Shown here in pieces: positions 27,103 through 35,219 of a stretch of DNA of 64,000 bases. The first letter of the stretch is position 1. Each line of letters starts with the position of its first letter. The stretch is from an uncultured Lachnospiraceae bacterium (lineage in GTDB: Bacteria > Bacillota > Clostridia > Lachnospirales > Lachnospiraceae): positions 1-64,000 of the forward strand of contig CAMWQW010000009.1 in the NCBI GenBank assembly GCA_947176505.1, read 5' to 3'. The notes under the pieces were generated by a model that worked only from the letters and a program-made list of their open reading frames with translations, was not told the DNA's origin and searched no databases. The position numbers were made by a program, and so were the translations under genes.

Positions 27103-28527
27103 TTAAGAATCGCAAGCCCTATGCGTTTTGTGTGAGATATGTAGTGCCGATATTGTGCACAACAGTGTCTGCAGCATTTGGCTGGCAAGAGTACCCCACA
27201 GGTATCCTTTGATTCCGTAGATAGGAATGGCGATGAATACGAACAGCAGACGCAGCAGAAGGCTGACTACGCTGAACAGAAAAGTCTGGGCTGTTTTGCC
27301 GAGTCCGTTTAATATACTGTTTAATGTGCTTGCAATATACATAAAAGGACAGATAAAGCTGAGCGTTATAATAAAGCTGCCTGCCAGCTCCGAATGAAAC
27401 AGCAGTCGCCCCGCGGGACGTCCTATAAGAAGAAACATGGCGGTACATCCGAAGCCGAGCAGCAGGCAGTAGCGTATGGAAGTCATGATGGCACGTCTTA
27501 CGGCATTTTTGTTTCCGCTTGCATCCGCTTCTGAAACAATAGGCAGCAACAGCACGGAGATGGAGTTGGTAATGGCGGAGGGAAACAGGATAAGCGGCAG
27601 GCTCATCCCTGTCAGTACGCCATAAACACCGAGAGCATCCGCATTGTTTAACCCATAAGCCATCAAGCGGTTGGGAATATAGATTGCTTCGATGCTTTGC
27701 AGTAAATTGATAATCAGGCGGTTGGCGGACAGCGGTACGGCGAGTTGTAGCAGCTGCCCCATAATGCGGCGGTATACGCTGATCAAAGCGCCGGAAGAAG
27801 CCGATGATGTTCCGGCGGTGCGCAGCGTCCGACCGGATAACAGTCCTTTGGGGGATTGGTAATCACGAGCCGGAAATACTTGATGTGCGCGTGAAAGAAT
27901 CGCTATCACGGAGACGATCATGGATGCACTTTCACCGATGACCAGACCGACTACGGCAAAACTGATAGTCGGTGTCGTATGATGCTGTCTGCATATATGA
28001 TAGATTAAATAGACCGAACCCACGCGGCAGATTTGCTCCGCCAATTGGGATATGGCGGGGATTGCGGTCTTGCGGATACCGTAAAAATATCCGTTAATGC
28101 AGGAATGTACGGTTGCCATAGGGATGGACAGGGCAATGATGCGCAAAAGGGGCGCTGTCCGTGCTTCGAGCAAAAGCGTGGCGGCAATCCAATCTGCATA
28201 CAGATAGATATATAAAGCACAGACTATGGATAGCGCCATTGCAAGAATAAAGCCAGCCCAAAGAGTTCGGAAAGAGGTTTTGTAGTCGTGGGTGCTTGTT
28301 TCGCTGGCGACGTATTTTGAGATGGCAGTCTGTATACCGGATACGGTCAGGGCGAATGAGAGCGCAAGCACGGGCGAGATAAGCTGGTAGATTCCCATGC
28401 CTTCTGCGCCGAACACGTTGGATAAAAAAATTCGATAGAAAAAGCCGATAAAACGGCTGAGGAGTCCTGTCAGTGTGAGAATGACAGTTCCGGTCACTAA
28501 CGGGTTTTTCCATTTTTGTAATTTCAT
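27103..28527 (-). CDS. Stage V sporulation protein B-like polysaccharide flippase
   Basis: A 474-residue membrane protein of the MOP superfamily (MurJ/SpoVB/Wzx) with about 12-14 helices. It opens [40 protein letters not shown], the SpoVB/MurJ first-helix pattern, and has [13 protein letters not shown] late. SpoVB homologues flip lipid-linked precursors for spore cortex. A vegetative flippase role is possible. It is transcribed divergently from mnmA across 67 bases and leads toward the DAHP synthase gene. Confidence 0.8.
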   Translation of the reverse strand: MKLQKWKNPLVTGTVILTLTGLLSRFIGFFYRIFLSNVFGAEGMGIYQLISPVLALSFALTVSGIQTAISKYVASETSTHDYKTSFRTLWAGFILAMALSIVCALYIYLYADWIAATLLLEARTAPLLRIIALSIPMATVHSCINGYFYGIRKTAIPAISQLAEQICRVGSVYLIYHICRQHHTTPTISFAVVGLVIGESASMIVSVIAILSRAHQVFPARDYQSPKGLLSGRTLRTAGTSSASSGALISVYRRIMGQLLQLAVPLSANRLIINLLQSIEAIYIPNRLMAYGLNNADALGVYGVLTGMSLPLILFPSAITNSISVLLLPIVSEADASGNKNAVRRAIMTSIRYCLLLGFGCTAMFLLIGRPAGRLLFHSELAGSFIITLSFICPFMYIASTLNSILNGLGKTAQTFLFSVVSLLLRLLFVFIAIPIYGIKGYLWGTLASQMLQTLLCTISALHISHKTHRACDS

Positions 28528-28594
28528 AGGACACCATTTTAATGTTGGATATGGTTTATGTTTATGCGTAAGCAGGAAGAGGAAGAACAGAATT

Positions 28595-29686
28595 ATGAAT
28601 AAGAAGAAAATCGTAGTAGGTATGTCCGGCGGGGTTGATTCGTCTGTGGCTGCCTATCTTTTAAAAGAGCAGGGATATGATGTGATTGGAGTGACCATGC
28701 AGATTTGGCAGGATGAGGAGCGGGATGCGCAGGAAGAGAACGGGGGCTGCTGCGGCTTAAGCGCAGTGGACGATGCGAGAAGAGTCGCACAGGCGTTGGA
28801 TATTCCTTACTATGTCATGAATTTCAAGGAAGAGTTCAAGTGTAAGGTCATGGATTATTTTGTGGAAGAGTATCTGGCAGGCAGAACACCGAATCCTTGT
28901 ATTGCATGCAACCGCTATGTAAAATGGGAGTCCATGCTCAGGCGGAGTCTGGAGATTGGCGCAGATTATATTGCCACGGGACACTATGCACGAATTGCCA
29001 AAATGCAAAACGGCAGATATGCAGTCAGAAATTCCGTCACTGCGAAGAAGGATCAGACCTATGCCTTATATAGCTTGACGCAGGAACAGCTTGCGCATAC
29101 GCTGATGCCGGTAGGGGAATATACGAAAGAAGAAATACGTGAGCTTGCGCTAAGAGCAGGACTTCCGGTGGCTCATAAGCCGGACAGTCAGGAGATTTGC
29201 TTTATACCGGATCATGACTATGCTTCCTATATTGATAAAGCGGCGGGTGAAAGAGTTCCGGGAGCAGGTAATTTCGTGACGAAGGACGGTGAAATATTAG
29301 GGCGCCATCTCGGTATCACACATTATACGGTAGGACAGCGTAAGGGATTGAATCTTGCCATGGGACATCCCGTATTTGTGACACAGATCAGACCGGAGAC
29401 GGATGAGGTCGTTATCGGTGAGGCAGAAGATGTGTTCGGAGAGACTCTGTATTGCAATCACATTAATTATATGGGAATGGAAAGTTTACCAAAGCCAAAA
29501 GAAGTTCTGGCGAAGATACGTTATGCACATGCGGGAGAGCGATGTACCATAGAGTGTGTAGAGGAGGATATCATCAAATGTACCTTTCATGCGCCGGTGC
29601 GCGCCATCACGCCGGGACAGGCAGTGGTTTTCTATGAAGACGGATATGTGCTGGGCGGGGGAAGTATCATAGGTACAAAGCTGTAA
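28595..29686 (+). CDS. mnmA: tRNA-specific 2-thiouridylase MnmA
   Basis: A 363-residue enzyme that adds sulfur to U34 of Lys, Glu and Gln tRNAs. [17 protein letters not shown] is the ATP-pyrophosphatase PP-loop. The catalytic Cys pair lies in [13 protein letters not shown] and [14 protein letters not shown] and YTVGQRKGL are also typical. Start ATG 28595 is chosen because it opens directly into the conserved [11 protein letters not shown]; the frame extends upstream to 28475 without a ribosome site. Confidence 0.95.
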   Translation: MNKKKIVVGMSGGVDSSVAAYLLKEQGYDVIGVTMQIWQDEERDAQEENGGCCGLSAVDDARRVAQALDIPYYVMNFKEEFKCKVMDYFVEEYLAGRTPNPCIACNRYVKWESMLRRSLEIGADYIATGHYARIAKMQNGRYAVRNSVTAKKDQTYALYSLTQEQLAHTLMPVGEYTKEEIRELALRAGLPVAHKPDSQEICFIPDHDYASYIDKAAGERVPGAGNFVTKDGEILGRHLGITHYTVGQRKGLNLAMGHPVFVTQIRPETDEVVIGEAEDVFGETLYCNHINYMGMESLPKPKEVLAKIRYAHAGERCTIECVEEDIIKCTFHAPVRAITPGQAVVFYEDGYVLGGGSIIGTKL

Positions 29687-29846
29687 CAGGCGGCTTGGCA
29701 GTGGGTGGATGCCGTAAGAAAATCTTAAGAAATTCTACCGATTTCCTTCACGACATTTTCACAGCCTTTGTGATAGGATAGGTACTTGTAAGCATAAGCT
29801 TACTGAGGAGAGCAGCTCTTTGGTCCGTAGTGAAAGAGAGGTTATT

Positions 29847-30236
29847 ATGGTAGAATCTAAATTGTCGAGAGTAAAAGTGAATAATGAGATTGCATTGTGC
29901 GAGGTATATGATAACGCAACGAAGGAGAGAATTAAGAAAGTTTTCTTCAGGGAAGGAATTTCGTTTTTTATCAAGTTTAAGAGAAAGCTTGGGATGATGG
30001 GATTTGCGGCGATGAATCTGGCGGATTCGGATGCAGATGACAGACAGGAAGTTTTGCCGGAGCGCAAAGAGGGCATATATATCATTTGTGTGAATAGGAG
30101 TCAGGAACAGCTTGCAAAAAACTGCATCAAGAGAGTGGTACCTGATTATCATGACAGGATAAGCTTCTACGATGAACCGGATAAGAAAAAGGATGAGCAA
30201 TCCCCTTTTTGGAATTTGATTGCCCAGATTGAATAA
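29847..30236 (+). CDS. Hypothetical protein (129 aa)
   Basis: A soluble mixed-charge protein with no signal or membrane segment. Visible features are a basic KERIKKVFFREGISFFIKFKRK region and an acidic DSDADD stretch. AGAGAGG lies 5 bases before ATG 29847; the earlier frame start at 29820 has none. It ends at a terminator. No family recognised. Confidence 0.6.
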   Translation: MVESKLSRVKVNNEIALCEVYDNATKERIKKVFFREGISFFIKFKRKLGMMGFAAMNLADSDADDRQEVLPERKEGIYIICVNRSQEQLAKNCIKRVVPDYHDRISFYDEPDKKKDEQSPFWNLIAQIE

Positions 30237-30270
30237 AATACATACTACCGTTTTGACAGCGAAACGGGAG

Positions 30271-30309
30271 TCCTGCATTTGGCGTTTTGCATGAATGCAG
30301 GATTTTTTG
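30271..30309 (+). terminator. Intrinsic terminator
   Basis: TCCTGCATT (30271-30279) pairs with AATGCAGGA (30294-30302), followed by TTTTTTG. Confidence 0.85.
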
Positions 30310-30495
30310 TATTATTTGCGGAAGCTTGTGAAGATATGCTTTTTTGGAATGATAAGGTATTCTATATAAGTATTTGCAATAGAAATATTACTGCGTTATA
30401 GTGTATGATAAAGAAATAATGCAACGGTTTACAAAACGGATTGATAGAGGCAGTTATATGACGACATTAATAAAAATGAAAAAGGAGGAGAAACA

Positions 30496-30828
30496 ATGAT
30501 TTACAAAGATTTTCAAGACCTGAAATTGTCTGCGCTCGGTATGGGAGCAATGCGCCTGCCGACAGGAGAAAACGATGCTGAGATCAACGAAGCTGCGACA
30601 GCGGAGATGGTTGATTATGCGATGAAGAACGGTGTGAACTATTATGATACGGCGTGGGGATATCACGACGGCAACTCAGAGACAGTCATGGGGCGTGTAC
30701 TGGGTAGCTATCCCCGAAACAGTTTCTATCTGGCAACAAAATTTCCGGGGTATGATTTAAGCAACATGGATAAAGTGGAAGAAATTTTTGAGAAGCAGCT
30801 TGAAAAATGCGGGGTAGAATATTTCGAT
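30496..30828 (+). pseudogene. Aldo/keto reductase gene cut by the conjugative element
   Basis: ATG 30496 follows AAGGAGG. About 111 codons match the N-terminal third of an aldo/keto reductase: LSALGMGAMRLP, then DYAMKNGVNYYDTAWGYHDGNSE with the catalytic Asp and Tyr, and FYLATKFPGYD with the catalytic Lys. After CGVEYFD, where the family continues with a YLLHN-like strand, the frame changes to unrelated residues and stops at 30855. The missing two thirds should lie at the far end of the inserted element. The stub cannot fold as a barrel. Confidence 0.85.
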
Positions 30829-30887
30829 GCCCGTGTTATAATAGGGCTAAGTTAGAAGAAACCCAGTAAAATCAAGGGGTTAAGCCT

Positions 30888-31059
30888 AATTTAGTCCTAT
30901 TTTTTATACCTGATTGGGGTTAAGAATGGGCAGCGCTGAACAATTCAAAACCTACATTACGGAAGTCAGATATGGTCGATACAGATATGGTCGGGCTTTG
31001 GCTTTTAGTGGAATGAGAGGTGAAAATTTAATATAAGATCATTTAGGTAGGACTAAATT
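30888..31059. repeat. Element left-end repeats
   Basis: AATTTAGTCCTA (30888-30899) recurs inverted as TAGGACTAAATT (31048-31059), with 148 bases between. Inside lies a direct repeat of CAGATATGGTCG (30967-30978 and 30982-30993), period 15. Arm-type recombinase sites near element ends often look like this, but this could also be a regulatory region. The 281-base gap 30856-31137 holds no gene. Confidence 0.5.
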
Positions 31060-31137
31060 GGCTCTCGAAACGGTTGTTCCGTTTGGCTATTGCTGACTTA
31101 TTCCTACTTTTTTTATTGCAAAAAGGAGGGAAAGAAA

Positions 31138-31530
31138 GTGGCAATGACAAGGAGAGAGCTGATTGAGTTCTTAGACGGACTGGTGGAATTAGCCAGTGAG
31201 GAAAACAAGATAAGGGCAGTATTGGTAAAGGAAAAATTCATCAGTGACTTTGAAAAGAGTTACGAGTATGGGGAGGAGGTTGAAAAAACAGTTTCCTATC
31301 TGCCGCCACATTATATAGTAGCGATGTCGGATGATGTGCAGCAAGAAATCAAAGAAAAGATAATCACAGCATTAACAGAGGCAGGCGAATGTACCCCTGA
31401 AAACATTGACCGTGCTATGAGTTCCAAAATCTATGACGTAGAGGATCTGATTGATATTCGTGAGTATGTCAAGATGATGGAAACAGAGCAGAAGAAGAAA
31501 ACGGAACAGAAAAGGAGGGGCGGCAGATGA
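31138..31530 (+). CDS. ICE hypothetical protein (130 aa)
   Basis: A charged helical protein with a Lys/Arg-rich tail (EQKKKTEQKRRGGR). GTG 31138 is chosen because GGAGGG lies 7 bases before it. It overlaps the next small gene in an ATGA stop-start. It is the first gene of the element. Unrecognised. Confidence 0.6.
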   Translation: MAMTRRELIEFLDGLVELASEENKIRAVLVKEKFISDFEKSYEYGEEVEKTVSYLPPHYIVAMSDDVQQEIKEKIITALTEAGECTPENIDRAMSSKIYDVEDLIDIREYVKMMETEQKKKTEQKRRGGR

Positions 31531-31670
31531 TAGGGGCAGGAATTATTGTATTTTTAATGCTTGTGCTATACTTTTCGCTTGCAAGATCAGCAGGTATGGC
31601 AGACAGAAAAATGGAAGAAATATACAGGCTTTCCGCTGCAAGAGAGGCGGGTGGCTTGGATGGGAATTAA
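31527..31670 (+). CDS. Small membrane protein (47 aa)
   Basis: ATG 31527 overlaps the previous stop (ATGA). Residues about 2-20 form one membrane helix (GAGIIVFLMLVLYFSLA), followed by a short polar tail ending GGLDGN. The next gene starts inside its 3' end at 31660. Tight overlaps on both sides support its being real. Function unknown. Confidence 0.55.
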   Translation: MIGAGIIVFLMLVLYFSLARSAGMADRKMEEIYRLSAAREAGGLDGN

Positions 31671-31926
31671 TGTAAGGATGCAGGATGCTCCAAAACAAAG
31701 CGAAATTATTGCGGCACAGGTAAAACTGGAAAAAGATCTGAAAAGCTGTATGAACTGTAAATTTTTTTACGGAAACAACAGTCAGTGCCTTGCCAAAAAG
31801 TGTATCGGGGAAGAAAGCAGACCTGAGATCATGGAAGTGGACAAAGAAAGCATGTGCTTCGGATGCCCGTACAGACAGTCAGAAAAATATTGCTTTCCCT
31901 GTATGAGAAAGATATTAAGGAGATAA
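31660..31926 (+). CDS. Small cysteine-rich protein (88 aa)
   Basis: It contains nine cysteines, in CMNCKFF, CLAKKC, MCFGCPYR and CFPCMRK. The CxxC pairs suggest one or two zinc-ribbon-like knuckles. ATG 31660 overlaps the end of the previous gene. A nucleic-acid or protein-binding role is possible. No family recognised. Confidence 0.6.
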   Translation: MGINVRMQDAPKQSEIIAAQVKLEKDLKSCMNCKFFYGNNSQCLAKKCIGEESRPEIMEVDKESMCFGCPYRQSEKYCFPCMRKILRR

Positions 31927-31959
31927 GGCATTATGAAAAGTATATGGAGGAAGAACAAA

Positions 31960-32883
31960 ATGGAAAAACATATTGAAGTAATCGGAATCGATCACGGCTG
32001 GGCGAACATGAAAACAGCCACACAGATTTTTACAACAGGGGTAAAGGAAATCACTACAGAACCCGCATTTTATGATGATGTGGTGGAACTGGACGGAAAG
32101 TATTACAAGGTAGGCGGGAAACGTCTTGAGGTCAGGGACACGAAAGTTGAGAATGACAACTTCTACCTGCTTACCCTTGCGGCAGTCGCAAAGGAACTGA
32201 ACAGGCGGGGAATGAGAAATACAGATGTCCTTTTATCGGTAGGACTTCCGCTGACAAGGTTTGGTGCAGAGAAGCAGGACTTCATTGATTATCTGTCAAA
32301 GAAGAAAGAAGTAAGTTTCCTCTTTGAAAAAGAGAAGTATACAGCAAGGATAGCAAGGGTGTCCGTGTTCCCTCAATGCTATGCGGCGGTTGCGGAGCAG
32401 TTGAAAGCCCTGCCGGAGCGTGTAGTGGTAGTGGATATAGGGAGCTGGACGATTGACATCATGCCAATACAGAACGGTAAGCCGAATGAGGCGGAATGTA
32501 TCACAAGCCAGCAGGGACTTATCCGCTGCATGAGGACGATCAATGAGGAGTGCAACAGGCAGATCGGGCAGGAACTTGAGGAAAATGTGATACAGCAGGT
32601 CATGGCAACCGGAGAAGCGATGCTGCCGGATAAGTACATGAATATTATAAGGGACTGCCTGCGTGATTTCGCTCAGAAAGTATACAATACCCTGAAAGAA
32701 CACGGTTATAATCTTGATGTGATACCGATTGTGTTTGTAGGCGGCGGGGCGGCGGTCATGCGGCTGTTCGGTTCGCATGAGGGCGCAAATATCCAGTATA
32801 TTGAGGACATCAGGGCAAACGCAAAGGGGTATGAGCAGCTTGGCAGGGTTTTTCTTGCAAAGCACCGTAATCAGATTGGATAG
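31960..32883 (+). CDS. ParM/StbA-like actin-fold partition ATPase
   Basis: A 307-residue protein. VIGIDHGWANMKT (6-17) is the first phosphate loop of the actin/ParM fold, VVVDIGSWTIDIM (about 158) the second, and PIVFVGGGAAVM the adenosine loop. It should polymerise with ATP and push element copies apart, or have another filament role. GGAGG lies 9 bases before ATG 31960; ATG 31933 with AAGGAG is also possible. The RHH-like gene directly downstream is its likely ParR partner. Confidence 0.8.
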   Translation: MEKHIEVIGIDHGWANMKTATQIFTTGVKEITTEPAFYDDVVELDGKYYKVGGKRLEVRDTKVENDNFYLLTLAAVAKELNRRGMRNTDVLLSVGLPLTRFGAEKQDFIDYLSKKKEVSFLFEKEKYTARIARVSVFPQCYAAVAEQLKALPERVVVVDIGSWTIDIMPIQNGKPNEAECITSQQGLIRCMRTINEECNRQIGQELEENVIQQVMATGEAMLPDKYMNIIRDCLRDFAQKVYNTLKEHGYNLDVIPIVFVGGGAAVMRLFGSHEGANIQYIEDIRANAKGYEQLGRVFLAKHRNQIG

Positions 32884-32894
32884 GGGTGGGGCAT

Positions 32895-33335
32895 ATGGCA
32901 AAGTCAAATATTATTTACCGGAGTTACCGACTCAACCTTGACAATGAGCAGCACCGCAGGGTAAACAAGGTGCTTGCGGAACTGAATACAGACATTCATA
33001 AGTCTGTAAACCAGTTCATAACGGATGCCATAGATTTCTACACAAACAGCTTCGGGGATGAAAACCTGCTGAAAGGGACAGGGGAACAGAAGAAAAAGGA
33101 AGAAGAATACATTTTAAAGAGTGACCTTGATGGCATCCGTGAGGAACTAAAGAATGATGTTAAGACTGAAATTATCATGCTGCTCGGCGCTGCCCTCGGA
33201 GGCGGGGCGGCACGGGTGGCGGAGGGCAGCATGGGAAGGATTGTCATGGAAACCATGACTAAGGAGACAGAAACACATAATACAGAGGAAATCACAGATC
33301 CAACCATGATGGAACTGGTTGACAACTGGGGATAG
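32895..33335 (+). CDS. ParR-like DNA-binding protein
   Basis: A 146-residue protein. The N-terminus, YRSYRLNLDNEQHRRV and then NTDIHKSVNQFITDAIDFY, looks like a ribbon-helix-helix domain as in ParR/CopG proteins. The C-terminal half is a Lys/Glu helix, a Gly/Ala-rich stretch (LLGAALGGGAARVAEG), and an acidic tail. Position right after the ParM-like gene supports an adaptor role. A degenerate copy of its coding region lies at 34612-34712. Confidence 0.6.
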   Translation: MAKSNIIYRSYRLNLDNEQHRRVNKVLAELNTDIHKSVNQFITDAIDFYTNSFGDENLLKGTGEQKKKEEEYILKSDLDGIREELKNDVKTEIIMLLGAALGGGAARVAEGSMGRIVMETMTKETETHNTEEITDPTMMELVDNWG

Positions 33336-33347
33336 GAGGAATGACAT

Positions 33348-33530
33348 ATGGCAGGAATTGTTTTAAGAAAGACAGGGGTGGTATTGCTTACCATATTGAA
33401 ATGGATATTACAGGCGGTGCTTGTGGCATTGAAGCTGGTATTTGGAATTGCAAAACTGTTCCTGCTGCTTCTTGCTCTGGTTATGAGGATTGTACTGACA
33501 ATGGCAGGTGTTTCGTCAGGCAGACGGTGA
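33348..33530 (+). CDS. Hydrophobic 60-residue peptide, copy 1
   Basis: GGAGG 8 bases before ATG. Almost the whole peptide is hydrophobic with regular Lys/Arg: VLRKTGVVLLTILKWILQAVL, then a second hydrophobic block, ending SSGRR. It could form two membrane helices or a long amphipathic one. A homologue of exactly the same length is at 34808. Unrecognised; candidate roles are a membrane-active peptide or a channel accessory. Confidence 0.65.
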   Translation: MAGIVLRKTGVVLLTILKWILQAVLVALKLVFGIAKLFLLLLALVMRIVLTMAGVSSGRR

Positions 33531-33564
33531 GAGGGTATAACAACATTGGAAGGAGGTGGTAAAT

Positions 33565-33660
33565 ATGTGGATGCTGAAATTTTACAAGGCATACGCAAAG
33601 GACAAGAGACTGAAAAGAATGCTTGCATACTGGAGTAAGCTGAACAAGACAGTATCATAG
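33565..33660 (+). CDS. Tiny basic protein (31 aa)
   Basis: ATG 33565 has AAGGAGGTGG 5 bases before it, one of the best ribosome sites in the window. The peptide MWMLKFYKAYAKDKRLKR... is cationic and aromatic-rich. Too short to classify, but the ribosome site and position after the hydrophobic peptide support expression. Confidence 0.5.
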   Translation: MWMLKFYKAYAKDKRLKRMLAYWSKLNKTVS

Positions 33661-33804
33661 GAGGAAACAATGCACAGAATACGGGACAGTCCTGAACTGA
33701 TATGTGTCCCGTGCAGATTATGCAGAGTCTGCCCATAAGGGAGAGGACAGCGGCACACGGACACAGCCTGCCTTTTCCTTATGGGGAAAGGATAGGTGAT
33801 TCAT

Positions 33805-34561
33805 ATGAAAAAGAGATTATTTCTGATTTTATCCGTAAGTATCTTGCTAATTGCCGGGTGTGGCAATAAGGATATTCCGGCTGATATGGAGACGGAAAAG
33901 ACTGAAATGGCAGGAGGCACTGAGGAAACAGATATGGCGGGGGATGATGAAATCCCTGCTGCGGATCAGGCAGAAAACGGGGAGACAGACAAGGGGCAGA
34001 GCGAAAAGGAAATGCCAAAGGAAACGGAACCGGAAGATGGGGATAAGGAGGATAAGGAGGATAAGGGAGCGGGGGAAACGCCTGAAATCCAGTCTGTGCA
34101 GCCAGAGCGGAAAGAGGAAACAGAACCCGCACAAAGCAGTATAGATGTTCCAAAACAGGAAGAAGCGAAGCAGGAAGAAACAAAACCGGAGTGCGATAGT
34201 GACCGCATTGCCGTACAATCCCGTATCTGTATGCAGTCAGGCGGTTGCAAAGTGTCAGGCGGGCGGCATGATAACCACCACGGACAACCTTGCAAGCCTG
34301 CTGGCAGAGGGAAAGATCACACAGGAAGAATACAATTCCTATTATCCGTATGACGGACTGGGGTATTACAGTGTATTTGTGGAAACAGACCTGAACAAAG
34401 CGTCCACCACGTCCGGCAGGAAACTCGGCAGTGAGGAGGAAATAGCGGATTATATTGCGGGGATGATGCTGCTGGAAACGGAGCCTGTGTTTAATATCGA
34501 GTATGCAGGAGTGTATAACCTGAACGGGACAGACTTTTATGAGTTCCGTTGTTACAGGTAG
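33805..34561 (+). pseudogene. Lipoprotein gene with frameshift
   Basis: ATG 33805 encodes a lipoprotein signal with lipobox LIAGC (Cys about 19), then a long acidic, repetitive linker (Glu, Lys, Asp, Thr). The frame changes at about 34,192: continuing from KPE, a frame one base later reads AIVTALPYNP, GGMITTTDNLASLLAEGKI and YYSVFVETDL through to a TAG at 34559. The codons after that TAG (DSTNAELCRIVPDYVLDL) also look like protein, so the original gene may have extended to about 34,612. One indel and one nonsense change explain it. A sequencing error is possible for the indel. Confidence 0.65.
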
Positions 34562-34611
34562 GATAGCACCAATGCCGAATTATGCAGGATTGTACCGGAT
34601 TATGTCTTAGA

Positions 34612-34712
34612 CTTGACAACAGGCAGCGCCGGAAGGTACACTGGGTATTGGCGGAGCTGAATACAGAAATATAAAATCCGTAAACCAGTTCGTTGCTGAT
34701 ATGGCAATCCTT
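34612..34712 (+). pseudogene. Degenerate copy of the ParR-like gene
   Basis: This stretch aligns with about 32937-33030 inside the ParR-like gene. It shares CTGAATACAGA and GTAAACCAGTTC exactly, and similar sequence around them. Stops and a frameshift break the frame. It lies just before the second hydrophobic-peptide copy, so the ParR-peptide block was duplicated and this half decayed. Confidence 0.6.
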
Positions 34713-34807
34713 AATATCCGCAGGCATGAAAGCATTGTGCAGGAGGCGGTTAATATGGAAGAATCAGTACAATGTAAGGATTGCGGTAGAGGATGAGGGA
34801 AATGTCT

Positions 34808-34990
34808 ATGGTGGGAATGGTTTTGAGAAAGACGGCGATGGTACTGCTGACCATATTAAAATGGATATTGCAGGCGGTGCTGATGCTGCTGAAACTGGTA
34901 CTTGGAATAGCAAAACTGTTCCTGTTGCTGCTTGCACTGGTTGCAAGGGTTGTACTGACGATGGTTGGTGTTATGGCAGGCAGACGGTAA
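34808..34990 (+). CDS. Hydrophobic 60-residue peptide, copy 2
   Basis: It aligns end to end with copy 1 at 33348: same length, the same WILQAVL core and the same GRR tail. Changes are mostly conservative (for example IV to MV, VAL to MLL). GAGGG lies 8 bases before ATG 34808; in-frame ATGs at 34793 and 34802 are less well placed. That this copy stayed open while its ParR neighbour decayed suggests it is under selection. Confidence 0.65.
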   Translation: MVGMVLRKTAMVLLTILKWILQAVLMLLKLVLGIAKLFLLLLALVARVVLTMVGVMAGRR

Positions 34991-35055
34991 GGGAACAGCC
35001 CCTGCCGCTGTATGGCATACGGAGCGGAAAGACAGTTCCAAATGTAAAATGTTTA

Positions 35056-35117
35056 GTTTCCCTTTATCTGTATATCCGGTTTTGATATATGTGTTCCGCT
35101 TAGATATAAAGGGAAAC
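35056..35117 (+). promoter_or_regulatory. Adhesin promoter bracketed by an inverted repeat
   Basis: TTGATA (35082-35087), a 17-base spacer and TATAAA (35105-35110) form a good promoter. GTTTCCCTTTAT (35056-35067) and ATAAAGGGAAAC (35106-35117) are perfect inverted arms. The right arm covers the -10 box through the expected start; the left arm lies upstream of the -35. This suits a repressor that loops or a dimer pair. Confidence 0.6.
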
Positions 35118-35158
35118 AGACAAAGATAGAAATTCAAACAGAATAACAGTAAACGGAA

Positions 35159-35194
35159 AATAACAAGCCATTTTATATGACTTGTTATTTTTTT
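35159..35194 (+). terminator. Leader terminator upstream of the adhesin gene
   Basis: AATAACAAG (35159-35167) pairs with CTTGTTATT (35181-35189), extended by A-T pairs, followed by a T-run. It lies about 40 bases after the predicted transcription start and 25 before the adhesin start codon. The stem is AT-rich, so it may be leaky. Confidence 0.55.
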
Positions 35195-35219
35195 GCCCTA
35201 TTTTAAGGAGGAAATCTGA

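Noticed and set aside
31960..33335. Plasmid replicon
   Set aside because: ParM/ParR-like genes alone do not prove it; no replication initiator is visible and the element sits in a chromosomal gene.
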